A stretch of DNA of 64,000 bases from Alteromonas lipotrueae (GCF_019249215.1 NZ_JAESDI010000005.1:186001-250000); one strand, 5' to 3'. Counted from the stretch's first letter, positions 19,213-29,556 are shown. Notes: generated from the letters alone by a model not told the origin. Translations and numbers: made by a program.

Positions 19213-19232
19213 AACAGAATAATTATTCTGTT
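19213..19232. promoter_or_regulatory. Perfect 20-bp palindrome in the sdh leader
   Basis: AACAGAATAATTATTCTGTT reads identically on both strands. It would lie roughly 8-28 nt after the predicted sdh transcription start. It could be an operator for a dimeric repressor or a small hairpin in the mRNA. A partial copy, AGAATAATTC, follows at about 19244. Confidence 0.6.
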
Positions 19233-19329
19233 AAATGTATTAAAGAATAATTCACAAATTGTTAACAACTCATTGGATGAGGTAATTAACAGGTAATAAA
19301 CGAATTAACTCGCACAGGACATAATAACG

Positions 19330-19746
19330 GTGAGTAATTCATTATCCCTACGGATTAAACAGGCATACATTGTGAAAAAGCAAAGACCAGTAAATTTAGA
19401 ACTCAATACTATTAAATTTCCGCCTGCCGCTATTTCGTCAATTCTCCACCGTGTTACCGGTGTCGCAATGTTCTTCGCATTACTCTTTGTTATTTGGGCA
19501 TGGGCAGTATCTGTTTCCTCGCCTGAAGGGTTTGCGAACGTACAAGCGATGATGGACGGTATCATTGGAAAAGTGATCGCAATAGGCACTTTATCAGCGC
19601 TGACTTACCACATTTTAGGCGGCCTAAGACATGTAGTTATGGATTTAGGTCACTGGGAAGAGTTGGAGTCAGGAAACCTCAGCGCCAAAATAGCTATCGC
19701 TCTTTGGATTGTGCTGACAGTAGTATTGGGAGTAGCACTATGCTAG
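19330..19746 (+). CDS. sdhC: Succinate dehydrogenase cytochrome b556 subunit
   Basis: Membrane anchor of complex II that binds haem b and the quinone with SdhD. KKQRPVNLELNTIKFPPAAISSILHRVTGV matches the family from the N-terminal quinone-site region, including the serine and arginine of SILHR. Three transmembrane helices follow, with the haem-ligand histidine in LTYHILGGLRH. GTG 19330 has AGGA ten bases upstream. An in-frame GTG at 19372 (AGG at 8 nt) starts closer to the E. coli N-terminus and is an equally good choice. Confidence 0.94.
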   Translation: MSNSLSLRIKQAYIVKKQRPVNLELNTIKFPPAAISSILHRVTGVAMFFALLFVIWAWAVSVSSPEGFANVQAMMDGIIGKVIAIGTLSALTYHILGGLRHVVMDLGHWEELESGNLSAKIAIALWIVLTVVLGVALC

Positions 19747-20087
19747 GCAACCAAGCAAGCTTAAAGCGTAATGGTATTCAAGATTACGTTTCACTACGTA
19801 CTACCGCTGCAATTATTTTTGCTTATACGGTATTCATGGCGTGGTTTTTTATATCCACTGATAATATTACTTTCATTGAGTGGCGCGGATTATTTTCTGG
19901 GCTAGCGATGAAAGTGTTCACATTGGCAGCACTTATCGCCATCATGATCCACGTTCGTATTGGCCTTTGGCAAGTACTTACCGATTATGTGAAGGCGTCT
20001 GGTTTGCGTGCAATCATTCAGTATGTTCTAAACATCATTGCTTTTGGTTACGTCGCTGTTGGTCTGTTTGTATTGTGGGGAGTGTAA
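19740..20087 (+). CDS. sdhD: Succinate dehydrogenase membrane anchor subunit
   Basis: The second membrane anchor of complex II. The 115-residue product begins [17 protein letters not shown], matching E. coli SdhD in register (same length, 115). Three helices follow, with the haem histidine in [21 protein letters not shown] 19740 overlaps the sdhC stop by 7 nt and has GGGAG seven bases upstream. The frame is open further upstream, but this start is clearly correct by homology and coupling. Confidence 0.95.
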   Translation: MLGNQASLKRNGIQDYVSLRTTAAIIFAYTVFMAWFFISTDNITFIEWRGLFSGLAMKVFTLAALIAIMIHVRIGLWQVLTDYVKASGLRAIIQYVLNIIAFGYVAVGLFVLWGV

Positions 20088-20088
20088 G

Positions 20089-21861
20089 ATGAGTTTACCC
20101 GTTCACGAGTTTGACGCAGTAGTTATTGGCGCTGGCGGCGCTGGTATGCGTGCAGCACTACAGATTTCAGAATCTGGAAAGTCATGTGCACTACTGTCTA
20201 AAGTATTTCCTACCCGTTCACATACGGTATCAGCGCAAGGTGGTATTACTGTTGCGCTAGGTAATTCCCATGAAGATAACTGGGAATGGCACATGTACGA
20301 CACCGTAAAAGGGTCGGACTACATTGGTGACCAAGACGCTATTGAATACATGTGTAAAACCGGCCCAGAAGCCATCATTGAGATGGAGAACATGGGTTTG
20401 CCTTTCTCACGTTTTGAGAATGGTAAGGTTTACCAACGTCCTTTCGGTGGTCAATCAAGAAATTTTGGTGGCGAGCAAGCAGCTCGAACCGCAGCCGCCG
20501 CTGACCGTACTGGTCACGCTTTGCTGCATTTGCTTTATCAGCAAAACGTAAAGAATAAAACAAAGGTCTTTTCTGAGTGGTATGCACTCGACCTAGTTAA
20601 AAACCAAGACGGTGATGTTGTTGGTTGTACTGCTATTGATATCGAGACAGGCGAAGTAGTTTACTTCAAGTCTAAAGCAGTCGTATTAGCAACGGGTGGA
20701 GCAGGGCGTATTTTCGCTTCTACCACTAACGCACATATCAATACCGGTGACGGTGTTGGTATGGCAATTCGTGCTGGTGTCGCACTACAAGATATGGAAA
20801 TGTGGCAGTTCCACCCTACGGGTATTGCCGGTGCTGGTACGCTAGTAACGGAAGGTTGCCGTGGTGAAGGTGGTTACCTGCTTAATAAAGACGGTGAACG
20901 CTTCATGGAACGTTATGCGCCTAACGCAAAAGACCTTGCTGGTCGTGACGTTGTTGCACGTTCAATGATGACTGAAATTCGTGAAGGTCGCGGATTTGAC
21001 GGCCCTTGGGGTCCTCACTGTAAACTTAAACTTGATCACCTTGGTAAAGACGTACTTGAGTCACGTCTGCCAGGTATCCTTGAGCTTTCTCGTACGTTCG
21101 CTCATGTTGATCCAGTGAAAGAACCGATTCCTGTAATACCGACGTGTCATTATATGATGGGTGGTATTCCCACTACCGTAGACGGTCAATGTCTAACTGT
21201 TGATGCAGACGGTAACGATAAAGTAGTAAACGGTTTATTCGCTTGTGGTGAAATTGCATGTGTATCTGTACACGGTGCTAACCGCCTTGGCGGTAACTCA
21301 CTACTTGACCTTGTAGTATTCGGTCGTGCGACTGGTCTACACTTAGGTAAAACCCTTTCTGATGTATCGCCATTCCGCGAAGCATCAGAGTCTGACCTTG
21401 AACTGGCTATGTCTCGCTTCAATCGCTGGGAAAACTCAGAGAAAGGTAAGGGCGAAGATCCGGTTCAAATCAAAAAAGATATGCAAGAATGCATGCAGCT
21501 TAACTTCTCAGTATTCCGTGAAGGTGAAGCCATGGCAGACGGCCTTAAGCAACTTGGTGAAATTCGTGAACGTCTTCAGAATGCTCGCCTTGATGATAAG
21601 AGTGCCGATTTCAATACTCAGCGTATTGAATGTCTTGAGCTTGATAACCTTATGGAAACCGCGTACAGCACAGCAGTAGCAGCGAACTTCAGAACGGAAA
21701 GCCGTGGCGCGCATAGCCGCTTCGATTTCCCGGACCGTGACGATGAGAACTGGTTATGCCACAGCGTTTACGATCCGAATACTGAAAAAATGCTTAAACG
21801 TGATGTCAATATGGCGCCTAAGCTTCGGGAAGCTTTCCCGCCTAAAGTGCGTTCATATTAA
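20089..21861 (+). CDS. sdhA: Succinate dehydrogenase flavoprotein subunit
   Basis: Catalytic subunit of complex II that oxidises succinate to fumarate with covalently bound FAD. The dinucleotide motif is [14 protein letters not shown]. The FAD-linking histidine is in [12 protein letters not shown], and the active-site region is [21 protein letters not shown]. Substrate residues fall in the CHYMMGGI segment. The protein is 590 residues long (E. coli 588) when started at ATG 20089, with GGGAG six bases upstream and two bases after the sdhD stop TAA. The longer frame from 20038 lies inside sdhD and is rejected. Confidence 0.97.
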   Translation: MSLPVHEFDAVVIGAGGAGMRAALQISESGKSCALLSKVFPTRSHTVSAQGGITVALGNSHEDNWEWHMYDTVKGSDYIGDQDAIEYMCKTGPEAIIEMENMGLPFSRFENGKVYQRPFGGQSRNFGGEQAARTAAAADRTGHALLHLLYQQNVKNKTKVFSEWYALDLVKNQDGDVVGCTAIDIETGEVVYFKSKAVVLATGGAGRIFASTTNAHINTGDGVGMAIRAGVALQDMEMWQFHPTGIAGAGTLVTEGCRGEGGYLLNKDGERFMERYAPNAKDLAGRDVVARSMMTEIREGRGFDGPWGPHCKLKLDHLGKDVLESRLPGILELSRTFAHVDPVKEPIPVIPTCHYMMGGIPTTVDGQCLTVDADGNDKVVNGLFACGEIACVSVHGANRLGGNSLLDLVVFGRATGLHLGKTLSDVSPFREASESDLELAMSRFNRWENSEKGKGEDPVQIKKDMQECMQLNFSVFREGEAMADGLKQLGEIRERLQNARLDDKSADFNTQRIECLELDNLMETAYSTAVAANFRTESRGAHSRFDFPDRDDENWLCHSVYDPNTEKMLKRDVNMAPKLREAFPPKVRSY

Positions 21862-21875
21862 GAGAGGCAACGATC

Positions 21876-22586
21876 ATGCAATTACAATTTTCGATATATC
21901 GTTACAACCCTGATGTTGATAACAAGCCACGCATGCAAGACTACACTCTAGAAGTAGAGGAAGGTCGTGACATGATGGTGTTGGATGCACTTATTGCTCT
22001 TAAAGAGCAGGATCCAACGTTATCATTCCGCCGCTCGTGCCGTGAAGGTGTGTGTGGTTCAGACGGTGTGAATATGAATGGTAAGAATGGTCTTGCCTGT
22101 ATTACGCCATTGTCTGCATTAGGTAAAGGTAAAGTTGTTGTTCGTCCACTTCCAGGTCTGCCAGTAGTACGCGACCTTGTGGTGGATATGACACAGTTTT
22201 ACACCCAATATGAAAAGATTAAGCCATTCTTAATCAACGATGATAAACAGCCTCCTGCAAGAGAACACCTTCAGTCTCCTGAAGAACGTGCTAAGCTTGA
22301 TGGACTGTATGAATGTATTCTATGTGCATGTTGTTCTACGTCGTGCCCATCGTTCTGGTGGAACCCTGATAAATTTATCGGGCCTGCTGGTTTGCTTCAC
22401 GCTTATCGTTTCCTTATTGATAGCCGTGATACTGCAACCGATGAACGTTTGAACGACCTAGATGACGCATTTAGCGTATTCCGCTGTCACGGTATTATGA
22501 ACTGTGTAAGTGTATGTCCGAAAGGATTAAACCCGACAAAGGCAATTGGACACATTAAGTCTATGCTTTTACAACGGGCTGTTTAA
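21876..22586 (+). CDS. sdhB: Succinate dehydrogenase iron-sulfur subunit
   Basis: Carries electrons from SdhA to the quinone site through three clusters. The [2Fe-2S] ligands lie in SCREGVCGSDG...ACIT, the [4Fe-4S] in CILCACCSTSCP, and the [3Fe-4S] in CHGIMNCVSVCPKGLNP. The 236-residue length is near the E. coli protein (238). AGAGG precedes the ATG, 14 nt after sdhA. It closes the sdhCDAB operon at a strong terminator. Confidence 0.97.
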   Translation: MQLQFSIYRYNPDVDNKPRMQDYTLEVEEGRDMMVLDALIALKEQDPTLSFRRSCREGVCGSDGVNMNGKNGLACITPLSALGKGKVVVRPLPGLPVVRDLVVDMTQFYTQYEKIKPFLINDDKQPPAREHLQSPEERAKLDGLYECILCACCSTSCPSFWWNPDKFIGPAGLLHAYRFLIDSRDTATDERLNDLDDAFSVFRCHGIMNCVSVCPKGLNPTKAIGHIKSMLLQRAV

Positions 22587-22630
22587 GTACTATATTCTGT
22601 CTACTTCTGAGTAACAGAAAGCAATGCTCT

Positions 22631-22665
22631 AAATAGCCATCCGGATGTGATGGCTATTTTTTTTT
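22631..22665 (+). terminator. Intrinsic terminator of sdhCDAB
   Basis: AAATAGCCATC/GATGGCTATTT stem with a 7-nt loop and a long T-run, separating the sdh genes from sucA. Confidence 0.93.
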
Positions 22666-22684
22666 GTATTCATCGGTATAACGC

Positions 22685-22712
22685 TTGGTTATGTCACGAA
22701 TAACCTTATAAT
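22685..22712 (+). promoter_or_regulatory. Putative sigma-70 promoter of sucA
   Basis: TTGGTT and a consensus TATAAT are spaced 16 nt apart, about 50 nt upstream of sucA and just after the sdh terminator. An inverted repeat GGTTAT...ATAACC overlaps the spacer. It implies independent transcription of the suc genes. Confidence 0.6.
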
Positions 22713-22760
22713 ACAAACCGATGGTTAATAGAATTTACAAAACGTAGCAAGGCAAATTAA

Positions 22761-25580
22761 ATGCAAGAAAGCGTGATGAAAGCGTGGTGGGATTCCTCGC
22801 ATATGGCAGGTGCCAACGCTGCCTATGTTGAAGAATTGTACGAATCGTATTTGGAAGACCCGCAGAGCGTTTCCGATACTTGGCGTCAAATCTTTGATAG
22901 CCTCCCCAAGGTCGAAGGCGTTGAACTTGAAACCAACCATACTAGTGTTAAAGATCAGTTTAGGAAGCTAGCTGCTCTAGGCCCGACAGCACGAATGTCG
23001 AGCGCACCAGTTGAAGGCACTCCGGTCTCGGATGACAGGCAAGTTAAAGTGTTACAGCTTATCAACGCCTTTCGCTTCCGAGGTCACCAGCATGCCAACC
23101 TCGATCCGCTAGGGTTATGGAAACAAGAGCGCGTTCGTGATTTAGAACTGTCTCACCATAATCTTTCTGATAAAGATTTTGACAGTGTGTTCAACGTAGG
23201 GTCTTTTGCCATTGGTAAAGATTCGCTGTCATTAGGTGAGTTATTTAAATCACTTAACCGAACATACTGTGGTTCTATCGGTGCTGAGTATATGCACATT
23301 ACCGATACAGACCAAAAACGCTGGTTACAGCAAAAAATTGAGTCAGTGCAAGCAAAGCCAGAGTTTTCTAAAGATGAAAAACTAACCCTGCTAAAAGGGC
23401 TAACGGCTGCTGACGGCATGGAAAAGTACCTCGGGTCTAAATTCCCAGGTGCCAAGCGCTTCTCACTGGAAGGTGGCGATGCATTGGTTCCTATGCTTAA
23501 AAACCTAATCACTAATGCAGGTGCTGCAGGCACTAAAGAAGTGGTTATTGGTATGGCTCACCGTGGTCGTCTGAACGTACTAGTCAACGTGTTGGGTAAA
23601 AACCCATCAGTATTGTTTGATGAATTCGCCGGTAAGCATGATGATTCATTAGGCGCAGGTGATGTTAAATACCACGCTGGATTCTCATCAGATTTTGCTA
23701 CGCCAGGTGGCAATGTTCACTTAGCGCTTGCATTTAACCCGTCTCACCTTGAAATTGTAAATCCGGTAGTAATGGGCTCGGTTCGTGCGCGTCTTGAACG
23801 TCGTAACGACGATACTAACACCGTACTTCCTATCACCATCCACGGTGACTCAGCGATTGCTGGGCAGGGCGTAGTTCAAGAAACCTTCAATATGTCACAA
23901 ACTCGCGGTTTCGCCGTGGGTGGTACGGTGCGTATTGTGGTGAACAACCAAGTTGGTTTTACAACGTCAAAAACAGAAGATACCCGTTCTACGCAATACT
24001 GTACTGACATTGCGAAAATGGTTCAGGCTCCTATCTTCCACGTTAACTCTGATGACCCAGAAGCGGTTGCTTTTGTGACACAGCTCGCACTTGAATACCG
24101 CAATAAATTCAAGCGTGATGTGGTTATCGATTTAGTGTGTTATCGCCGTCATGGTCATAACGAGGCTGACGAGCCAAATGCAACTCAGCCGCTTATGTAC
24201 CAGAAAGTGAAGAAGCATCCTGTACCTCGCGCTATTTATGCCGATCAGCTCATTGCTGAAGGTGTTATTGAGCAGCGTGATGCTGACCGCTATTTAGAAG
24301 AATATCGCGCTGCACTTGATCATGGTGCATGTGTCGTTGAAGAATGGCGTCCGATGACAGAGCACAGTGTAGACTGGTCTCCATACCTAGGTCATGATTG
24401 GGATACCCCATATGACGGCGCTATCAGTGTTGAAAAACTTCAGGAACTTGGCGAAGCGCTAACAAGTTTCCCTGAAGGTCATAAACTTCAATCTCGTGTA
24501 AACAAGCTATACCAAGACCGCAAGGCCATGGTGAACGGTGAGAAGAAACTTGATTGGGGAATGGCAGAGAATCTGGCTTATGCATCTTTAGTTGATTTAG
24601 GTGAAGATATTCGTATGACAGGTCAGGACTCTGGCCGTGGTACTTTCTTCCACCGTCATGCGGTATTGCATAATCAAGCTGATGGCTCGACCTACATGCC
24701 ACTGCAAAACATTCGTGATGGCCAAGGGAAGATTGAGATTTACGACTCTGTGCTATCAGAAGAAGCGGTCATGGCGTTTGAATATGGTTATGCGACTGCA
24801 GAACCTGAGTGCTTAACTATATGGGAAGCTCAGTTTGGTGACTTCGCAAACGGCGCACAAGTTGTATTTGACCAATTCTTGAGTTCAGGTGAAGCAAAGT
24901 GGGGCCGTTTATGTGGTCTAACTATGTTGCTTCCACACGGTTACGAAGGTCAAGGTCCTGAGCATAGCTCGGCTCGTCTTGAGCGATTCTTGCAAATGTG
25001 TGCTGATCACAACTGGCAAGTATGTGTACCTTCAACACCTGCGCAAGTATTTAACATGCTTCGTCGTCAAGTGGTTCGGCCTATGCGTAAACCGCTTATC
25101 GTTATGTCGCCTAAATCCTTATTGCGTCACCCGCTTGCGACTTCTTCTCTTGAAGAGTTAGCAGAAGGCAAATTCCACAACGTAATTAGCGAAATTGACG
25201 ATATTAATCCGAAAGACGTTAAGCGTGTGGTGATGTGTTCAGGCAAGGTTTACTACGATTTGCTTGACCAGCGCCGTAAAAATGAACAAACAGACGTTGC
25301 AATCGTAAGATTGGAGCAACTTTATCCATTCCCACAAGAAGAATGCGCTAAAGTTGTGGCACAATACAGCCACGTTACAGATTGGGTTTGGTGTCAGGAA
25401 GAACCGCAAAACCAAGGAGCTTGGTATTGCAGTCAACACCACTTCTGGCAAGCAATTCCAGATGGCGCCAAATTAACATATGCAGGTCGTGAAGCATCTT
25501 CCTCACCTGCAGTAGGTTATGTTTCCGTTCACAATCAGCAACAAAAAGCGCTGGTTGAAGACGCACTCACTATTAAATAA
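22761..25580 (+). CDS. sucA: 2-oxoglutarate dehydrogenase E1 component
   Basis: Thiamine-diphosphate-dependent decarboxylase of the 2-oxoglutarate dehydrogenase complex. The N-terminal ~40 residues (SHMAGANAAYVEELYESYL) form the E2-binding element. The cofactor region includes GMAHRGRLNVL, HGDSAIAGQGVVQE and NNQVGFTT, and the C-terminal transketolase-like part has GQDSGRGTFFHRHA. The length (939) is close to E. coli SucA (933). AAGG lies eight bases before ATG 22761. sucB follows six bases after its stop. No E3 (lpdA) gene lies in the window. Confidence 0.97.
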   Translation: MQESVMKAWWDSSHMAGANAAYVEELYESYLEDPQSVSDTWRQIFDSLPKVEGVELETNHTSVKDQFRKLAALGPTARMSSAPVEGTPVSDDRQVKVLQLINAFRFRGHQHANLDPLGLWKQERVRDLELSHHNLSDKDFDSVFNVGSFAIGKDSLSLGELFKSLNRTYCGSIGAEYMHITDTDQKRWLQQKIESVQAKPEFSKDEKLTLLKGLTAADGMEKYLGSKFPGAKRFSLEGGDALVPMLKNLITNAGAAGTKEVVIGMAHRGRLNVLVNVLGKNPSVLFDEFAGKHDDSLGAGDVKYHAGFSSDFATPGGNVHLALAFNPSHLEIVNPVVMGSVRARLERRNDDTNTVLPITIHGDSAIAGQGVVQETFNMSQTRGFAVGGTVRIVVNNQVGFTTSKTEDTRSTQYCTDIAKMVQAPIFHVNSDDPEAVAFVTQLALEYRNKFKRDVVIDLVCYRRHGHNEADEPNATQPLMYQKVKKHPVPRAIYADQLIAEGVIEQRDADRYLEEYRAALDHGACVVEEWRPMTEHSVDWSPYLGHDWDTPYDGAISVEKLQELGEALTSFPEGHKLQSRVNKLYQDRKAMVNGEKKLDWGMAENLAYASLVDLGEDIRMTGQDSGRGTFFHRHAVLHNQADGSTYMPLQNIRDGQGKIEIYDSVLSEEAVMAFEYGYATAEPECLTIWEAQFGDFANGAQVVFDQFLSSGEAKWGRLCGLTMLLPHGYEGQGPEHSSARLERFLQMCADHNWQVCVPSTPAQVFNMLRRQVVRPMRKPLIVMSPKSLLRHPLATSSLEELAEGKFHNVISEIDDINPKDVKRVVMCSGKVYYDLLDQRRKNEQTDVAIVRLEQLYPFPQEECAKVVAQYSHVTDWVWCQEEPQNQGAWYCSQHHFWQAIPDGAKLTYAGREASSSPAVGYVSVHNQQQKALVEDALTIK

Positions 25581-25589
25581 GGAACAATG

Positions 25590-27086
25590 ATGACAATTGA
25601 GATAAAAGTTCCGGTCCTACCAGAGTCAGTTGCCGATGCCACCATTGCAACTTGGCACGTAAAGGCCGGCGACGCGGTAAAGCGTGACCAGAACCTGGTT
25701 GACATTGAAACTGATAAAGTTGTGCTGGAAGTTGTAGCACCAGCCGACGGAACTATCGGTGAGCTTCTTAATGAAGAGGGTGCAACGGTACTAGGCGAGC
25801 AAGTTATTGCTAAATTAGAAGAGGGTGGCGCTGCGCCAGCTAAATCTGAATCGAAAGCTGAATCTAAAAAAGAAGCAGCACCTGCAGCTAGCGGTAAAAC
25901 GTCAGAAGTTAAAGTACCTGTATTACCAGAGTCGGTAGCTGATGCAACCATCGCCACATGGCATGTTGCAGTAGGCGAAGCGGTAAGCCGTGACCAAAAC
26001 TTGGTTGATATCGAAACTGATAAAGTCGTTCTAGAAGTGGTAGCGCCAGCTGATGGCTCACTATCTGAAATTGTTGCCGAAGAAGGCGCAACAGTGACAG
26101 CTGAAGAAGTGATTGCTAAATTTGTTGAAGGCGCAACGTCAGGTGCAGCAGCATCTGAGTCGTCTGACGCTACATCTGATGATTCAGATGACAGCAGCGA
26201 TGCACTGAGTCCTTCGGTTCGCCGCTTATTGGCAGAAAAAGGCGTAGATGCAGCGAAAGTTAAAGGTACGGGTAAAAATGGCCGTATCACTAAAGAAGAC
26301 GTAGAAAAACACCTTAAGGGTGGCAGTGCACCAGCGGCTTCAGCGCCATCAGCTGCAGCTGAAACAGCTGAATTACCTACGGGTAATCGCACAGAAAAAC
26401 GTGTACCTATGACACGTCTTCGTAAAACGATTGCAACCCGTTTACTTGAAGCTAAAAACTCTACTGCTATGCTAACTACGTTTAACGAAGTTAACATGAA
26501 GCCAATTATGGAACTTCGTAAGCAGTATCAAGAGAGCTTTGAGAAACGTCACGGTATTCGTTTAGGTTTCATGTCTTTCTACGTGAAAGCGGTAACTGAA
26601 GCACTTAAACGTTTCCCAGATGTGAATGCATCGATTGACGGTGATGACATTGTTTATCACAACTACTTCGATATCTCTATCGCGGTATCAACACCTCGCG
26701 GTCTAGTTACGCCTATCTTAAAAGATACGGATACACTAGGTATGGCTGGTGTTGAGAAAGGAATTAAAGAATTGGCAATTAAAGGCCGTGATGGCAAATT
26801 GTCGATGGCAGACCTTCAAGGCGGTAACTTTACTATCACTAACGGTGGTGTGTTTGGTTCATTGATGTCTACGCCTATCATTAACCCGCCACAGAGCGCT
26901 ATTTTGGGTATGCATAAAATCCAAGATCGTCCAATGGCTGTTAACGGTAAGGTGGAAATTCTGCCAATGATGTACCTCGCCCTGTCTTATGACCATCGTA
27001 TTGTTGATGGTAAAGAGTCAGTAGGCTTCTTGGTAACAATCAAAGAGATGCTTGAAGATCCAACACGCCTTCTATTAGACGTGTAA
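25590..27086 (+). CDS. sucB: Dihydrolipoyl succinyltransferase (E2) with two lipoyl domains
   Basis: Core acyltransferase of the 2-oxoglutarate dehydrogenase complex. It has two nearly identical lipoyl domains, residues ~2-79 and ~106-183, each with the lipoylation motif ETDKVVLEV (K43 and K145). Ala/Lys/Ser-rich linkers separate them. A peripheral-subunit-binding domain ([12 protein letters not shown]...ITKEDV) lies near residues 208-245. The catalytic domain ends with the HRIVDG active-site motif. E. coli SucB has a single lipoyl domain, so the extra copy explains the 498-residue length. ATG 25590 is favoured over 25587 because TAAGGA is then six bases away. Confidence 0.96.
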   Translation: MTIEIKVPVLPESVADATIATWHVKAGDAVKRDQNLVDIETDKVVLEVVAPADGTIGELLNEEGATVLGEQVIAKLEEGGAAPAKSESKAESKKEAAPAASGKTSEVKVPVLPESVADATIATWHVAVGEAVSRDQNLVDIETDKVVLEVVAPADGSLSEIVAEEGATVTAEEVIAKFVEGATSGAAASESSDATSDDSDDSSDALSPSVRRLLAEKGVDAAKVKGTGKNGRITKEDVEKHLKGGSAPAASAPSAAAETAELPTGNRTEKRVPMTRLRKTIATRLLEAKNSTAMLTTFNEVNMKPIMELRKQYQESFEKRHGIRLGFMSFYVKAVTEALKRFPDVNASIDGDDIVYHNYFDISIAVSTPRGLVTPILKDTDTLGMAGVEKGIKELAIKGRDGKLSMADLQGGNFTITNGGVFGSLMSTPIINPPQSAILGMHKIQDRPMAVNGKVEILPMMYLALSYDHRIVDGKESVGFLVTIKEMLEDPTRLLLDV

Positions 27087-27157
27087 GGCTTTCCTCTCTT
27101 AGTCTTGTGTGCAGCTGCGTTTCTTATTAATGTAAGTCGCGTTGCTGCCACAACGCT

Positions 27158-27180
27158 GATATTCGCCCTATAATATCAGT
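27158..27180. promoter_or_regulatory. Inverted repeat over a TATAAT hexamer upstream of sucC
   Basis: CTGATATT and AATATCAG form a perfect 8-bp inverted repeat with an 8-nt spacer. A TATAAT hexamer at 27170-27175 lies inside it. It may be a promoter with an overlapping operator, but the -35 partner is weak. Confidence 0.4.
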
Positions 27181-27190
27181 CTAATTAATC

Positions 27191-27212
27191 AAGTCGCGAA
27201 AGCGGCTTTTGT
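27191..27212 (+). terminator. Weak hairpin between sucB and sucC
   Basis: AAGTCGC-gaaa-GCGGCTT, a 7-bp stem with a GNRA-like loop and a short T-run, 27 nt before the sucC start. It is likely a partial terminator or mRNA-processing hairpin within the suc operon. Confidence 0.45.
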
Positions 27213-27238
27213 CTTACTAAAAATCGGATAGAAACACC

Positions 27239-28405
27239 ATGAATTTGCATGAATACCAAGGTAAGCAGCTATTCAAAGAATACGGTCTACCTGTTTCTGA
27301 AGGATACGCAGCAGACACTCCAGAAAGTGCTGTAGAGGCCGCTAACCGCATTGGCGGGAGTGAGTGGGTAGTTAAATGTCAGGTCCACGCAGGTGGTCGC
27401 GGTAAAGCAGGTGGCGTTAAGTTAGTTAAAGATACTGACGCAATTAAAGCTTTCGCAGAAAACTGGCTTGGCAAAAATTTGGTGACTTTCCAGACTGACG
27501 AAAATGGTCAGCCTGTGAGCAAAATCCTTGTTGAAACTTGCACAGATATCGCTAACGAATTGTACCTTGGTGCAGTAGTTGACCGCACAACCCGTCGTGT
27601 TGTGTTTATGGCTTCTACTGAAGGTGGCGTTGAGATTGAAACTGTTGCTGAAGAAACACCAGAGAAAATTCTTAAAGCTGAAATCGACCCAATTGTTGGC
27701 GCTCAGCCTTACCAAGCGCGCGAAATGGCGTTTAAACTTGGTCTTTCTGGCGTTCAAATCAAACAATTCACTAAGATTTTCCTTGGCCTAGCTAAGATGT
27801 TTGAAGATCTTGATGTTGCATTGATTGAAATTAATCCGCTTGTAATTAAAGAAGATGGTGACCTTCACTGTCTTGACGCTAAGCTAGCTATAGACGGCAA
27901 CGCGTTATATCGCCAGCCTAAAGTTAAAGCTATGCAAGATCCTACTCAAGAAGATGCACGTGAAGCGCATGCTGCTGAGTTCGAACTTAACTATGTTGCG
28001 CTAGACGGTAACGTAGGTTGTATGGTTAACGGTGCCGGCCTAGCAATGGGTACAATGGACATCGTAAACCTACACGGTGGCAAGCCAGCTAACTTCCTAG
28101 ATGTTGGTGGCGGCGCGACTAAAGAACGTGTTGCAGAAGCATTCAAAATCATCTTATCTGACGACAACGTTTCAGCTGTTTTAGTTAACATCTTTGGCGG
28201 TATCGTTCGTTGTGACATGATTGCTGAAGGTATCATTGGCGCGGTTAAAGAAGTTGGCGTTAGTGTTCCTGTTGTTGTACGTCTTGAAGGTACAAACGCA
28301 GAGCTTGGCCGTGAAGTTCTAGCGAACTCTGGTCTAGATATCATTGCTGCTGAGTCGCTAACTGATGCAGCACAGAAAGTTGTTGCTGCTGCGGAGGGCA
28401 AATAA
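27239..28405 (+). CDS. sucC: Succinyl-CoA ligase, beta subunit
   Basis: ADP/GDP-forming succinyl-CoA synthetase beta chain; with SucD it makes succinate and nucleoside triphosphate from succinyl-CoA. The ATP-grasp domain begins [19 protein letters not shown] and includes [18 protein letters not shown]. The C-terminal flavodoxin-like domain contains FLDVGGGAT and [16 protein letters not shown]. The length of 388 matches the E. coli protein. Its stop overlaps the sucD start (TAATG), showing coupling of the two subunits. Confidence 0.98.
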   Translation: MNLHEYQGKQLFKEYGLPVSEGYAADTPESAVEAANRIGGSEWVVKCQVHAGGRGKAGGVKLVKDTDAIKAFAENWLGKNLVTFQTDENGQPVSKILVETCTDIANELYLGAVVDRTTRRVVFMASTEGGVEIETVAEETPEKILKAEIDPIVGAQPYQAREMAFKLGLSGVQIKQFTKIFLGLAKMFEDLDVALIEINPLVIKEDGDLHCLDAKLAIDGNALYRQPKVKAMQDPTQEDAREAHAAEFELNYVALDGNVGCMVNGAGLAMGTMDIVNLHGGKPANFLDVGGGATKERVAEAFKIILSDDNVSAVLVNIFGGIVRCDMIAEGIIGAVKEVGVSVPVVVRLEGTNAELGREVLANSGLDIIAAESLTDAAQKVVAAAEGK

Positions 28406-29277
28406 TGTCTGTATTAATTAACAAAGATACCAAAGTAATCTGTCAAGGTTTCACTGGTGGTCAAGGTACTTTTCACTCTGAGCAAGCCATTGCTTACGGT
28501 ACGCAAATGGTTGGTGGTGTAACACCAGGCAAAGGCGGCACTGAGCACCTAGGTCTTCCAGTATTCAATACAGTACGTGAAGCGGTAGAAGCAACAGGCG
28601 CAACTGCGACTGTTATCTATGTACCTGCTGCATTCTGTAAAGATTCAATCGTTGAAGCTGCTGATGCTGGCATCGAGCTTATCGTTTGTATTACTGAAGG
28701 TATTCCAACGCTTGATATGCTTTACGTTAAAGAATACGTAAATGCTAAAGGCGTTCGCATGATTGGTCCTAACTGCCCAGGTGTTATTACTCCTGGAGAG
28801 TGTAAGATTGGTATCATGCCTGGTCATATCCATAAGCCTGGTAAAGTAGGTATTGTTTCTCGCTCTGGTACACTTACGTATGAAGCGGTTAAGCAAACTA
28901 CTGACGAAGGTTTCGGCCAGTCTAGCTGTGTTGGTATCGGTGGAGACCCAATTCCGGGTTCTAACTTCATCGACATCCTACAGTTATTCCAAGATGATCC
29001 TCAAACAGAAGCTATCGTTATGATTGGTGAAATTGGTGGTACAGCAGAAGAAGAAGCTGCTGAATTCATCAAAGCTAACGTCACTAAGCCTGTTGTTTCT
29101 TACATTGCGGGTGTTACTGCACCTGAAGGTAAGCGCATGGGTCACGCTGGTGCAATCATTGCTGGCGGTAAAGGTACAGCTGATGAGAAATTTAAAGCAC
29201 TAGAAGACGCGGGCGTTAAAACCGTTCGCTCTCTTGCTGAAATCGGTAAGGCACTTCGCGAAACTACGGGTTGGTAG
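28405..29277 (+). CDS. sucD: Succinyl-CoA ligase, alpha subunit
   Basis: CoA-binding chain of succinyl-CoA synthetase. The N-terminal CoA-binding motif is [16 protein letters not shown]. The phosphorylated active-site histidine lies in [26 protein letters not shown] and [12 protein letters not shown] are family-typical. The 290-residue length matches E. coli (289). It is the last gene of the suc operon and is followed by a clear terminator. Confidence 0.98.
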   Translation: MSVLINKDTKVICQGFTGGQGTFHSEQAIAYGTQMVGGVTPGKGGTEHLGLPVFNTVREAVEATGATATVIYVPAAFCKDSIVEAADAGIELIVCITEGIPTLDMLYVKEYVNAKGVRMIGPNCPGVITPGECKIGIMPGHIHKPGKVGIVSRSGTLTYEAVKQTTDEGFGQSSCVGIGGDPIPGSNFIDILQLFQDDPQTEAIVMIGEIGGTAEEEAAEFIKANVTKPVVSYIAGVTAPEGKRMGHAGAIIAGGKGTADEKFKALEDAGVKTVRSLAEIGKALRETTGW

Positions 29278-29306
29278 TTAGCAAAGCGCACGCAAGTGTT
29301 TAAGTG

Positions 29307-29333
29307 AAGCCCGCTAATTAGCGGGCTTTTTTG
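29307..29333 (+). terminator. Intrinsic terminator of the suc operon
   Basis: AAGCCCGC-taatta-GCGGGCTT followed by TTTT, 30 nt after sucD. Confidence 0.93.
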
Positions 29334-29556
29334 TGCCTGATTATTGATGGTCAACAGAAAATTCCTTACTAGTAATATCCCTAATTTGGCATTCGTCATC
29401 TATATTTAAAACCTTGCATAACCCGTCTTAAAATGGCTAAGTGCCGTAACAAAATTACAACAAAAGGTCAGTTTAGCGGCGATGTTGCGTAATTTTGTTG
29501 TTAAATTTCAATAATTTCATGAGAGTTAATGTTAATGAGGTGTTGAATATTTTCTA

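Larger units (their letters stand above)
18671..19329. promoter_or_regulatory. Divergent gltA/sdhC regulatory region
   Basis: This 659-nt gap has no credible coding frame. It holds several symmetric elements. A two-part hairpin lies at 18805-18842 (ATTCCG...CGGAAT around CTGAG...CTCAG). The inverted repeat GGTAAAC-CACC-GTTTACC is at 18913-18930. The sdhC-side promoter is at 19170-19198 and a perfect 20-bp palindrome at 19213-19232. TTGTTAACAA lies at 19259-19268. By analogy with E. coli, oxygen/carbon control (for example ArcA) would be expected here, but I cannot assign any of these sites to a protein. Confidence 0.7.

Noticed and set aside
20038..20088. Longer N-terminus for SdhA starting inside sdhD
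   Set aside because: It overlaps the conserved C-terminus of SdhD, and ATG 20089 has the better ribosome site and matches family length.
23153..23533. A 126-codon minus-strand frame inside sucA
   Set aside because: Antisense to conserved E1 sequence and without recognisable motifs.
25535..26497. A 320-codon open frame on the minus strand opposite sucB
   Set aside because: Its product is Ser/Ala/Thr-rich low complexity that mirrors the repeated lipoyl and linker codons of sucB; sucB is certain, so this is a shadow.
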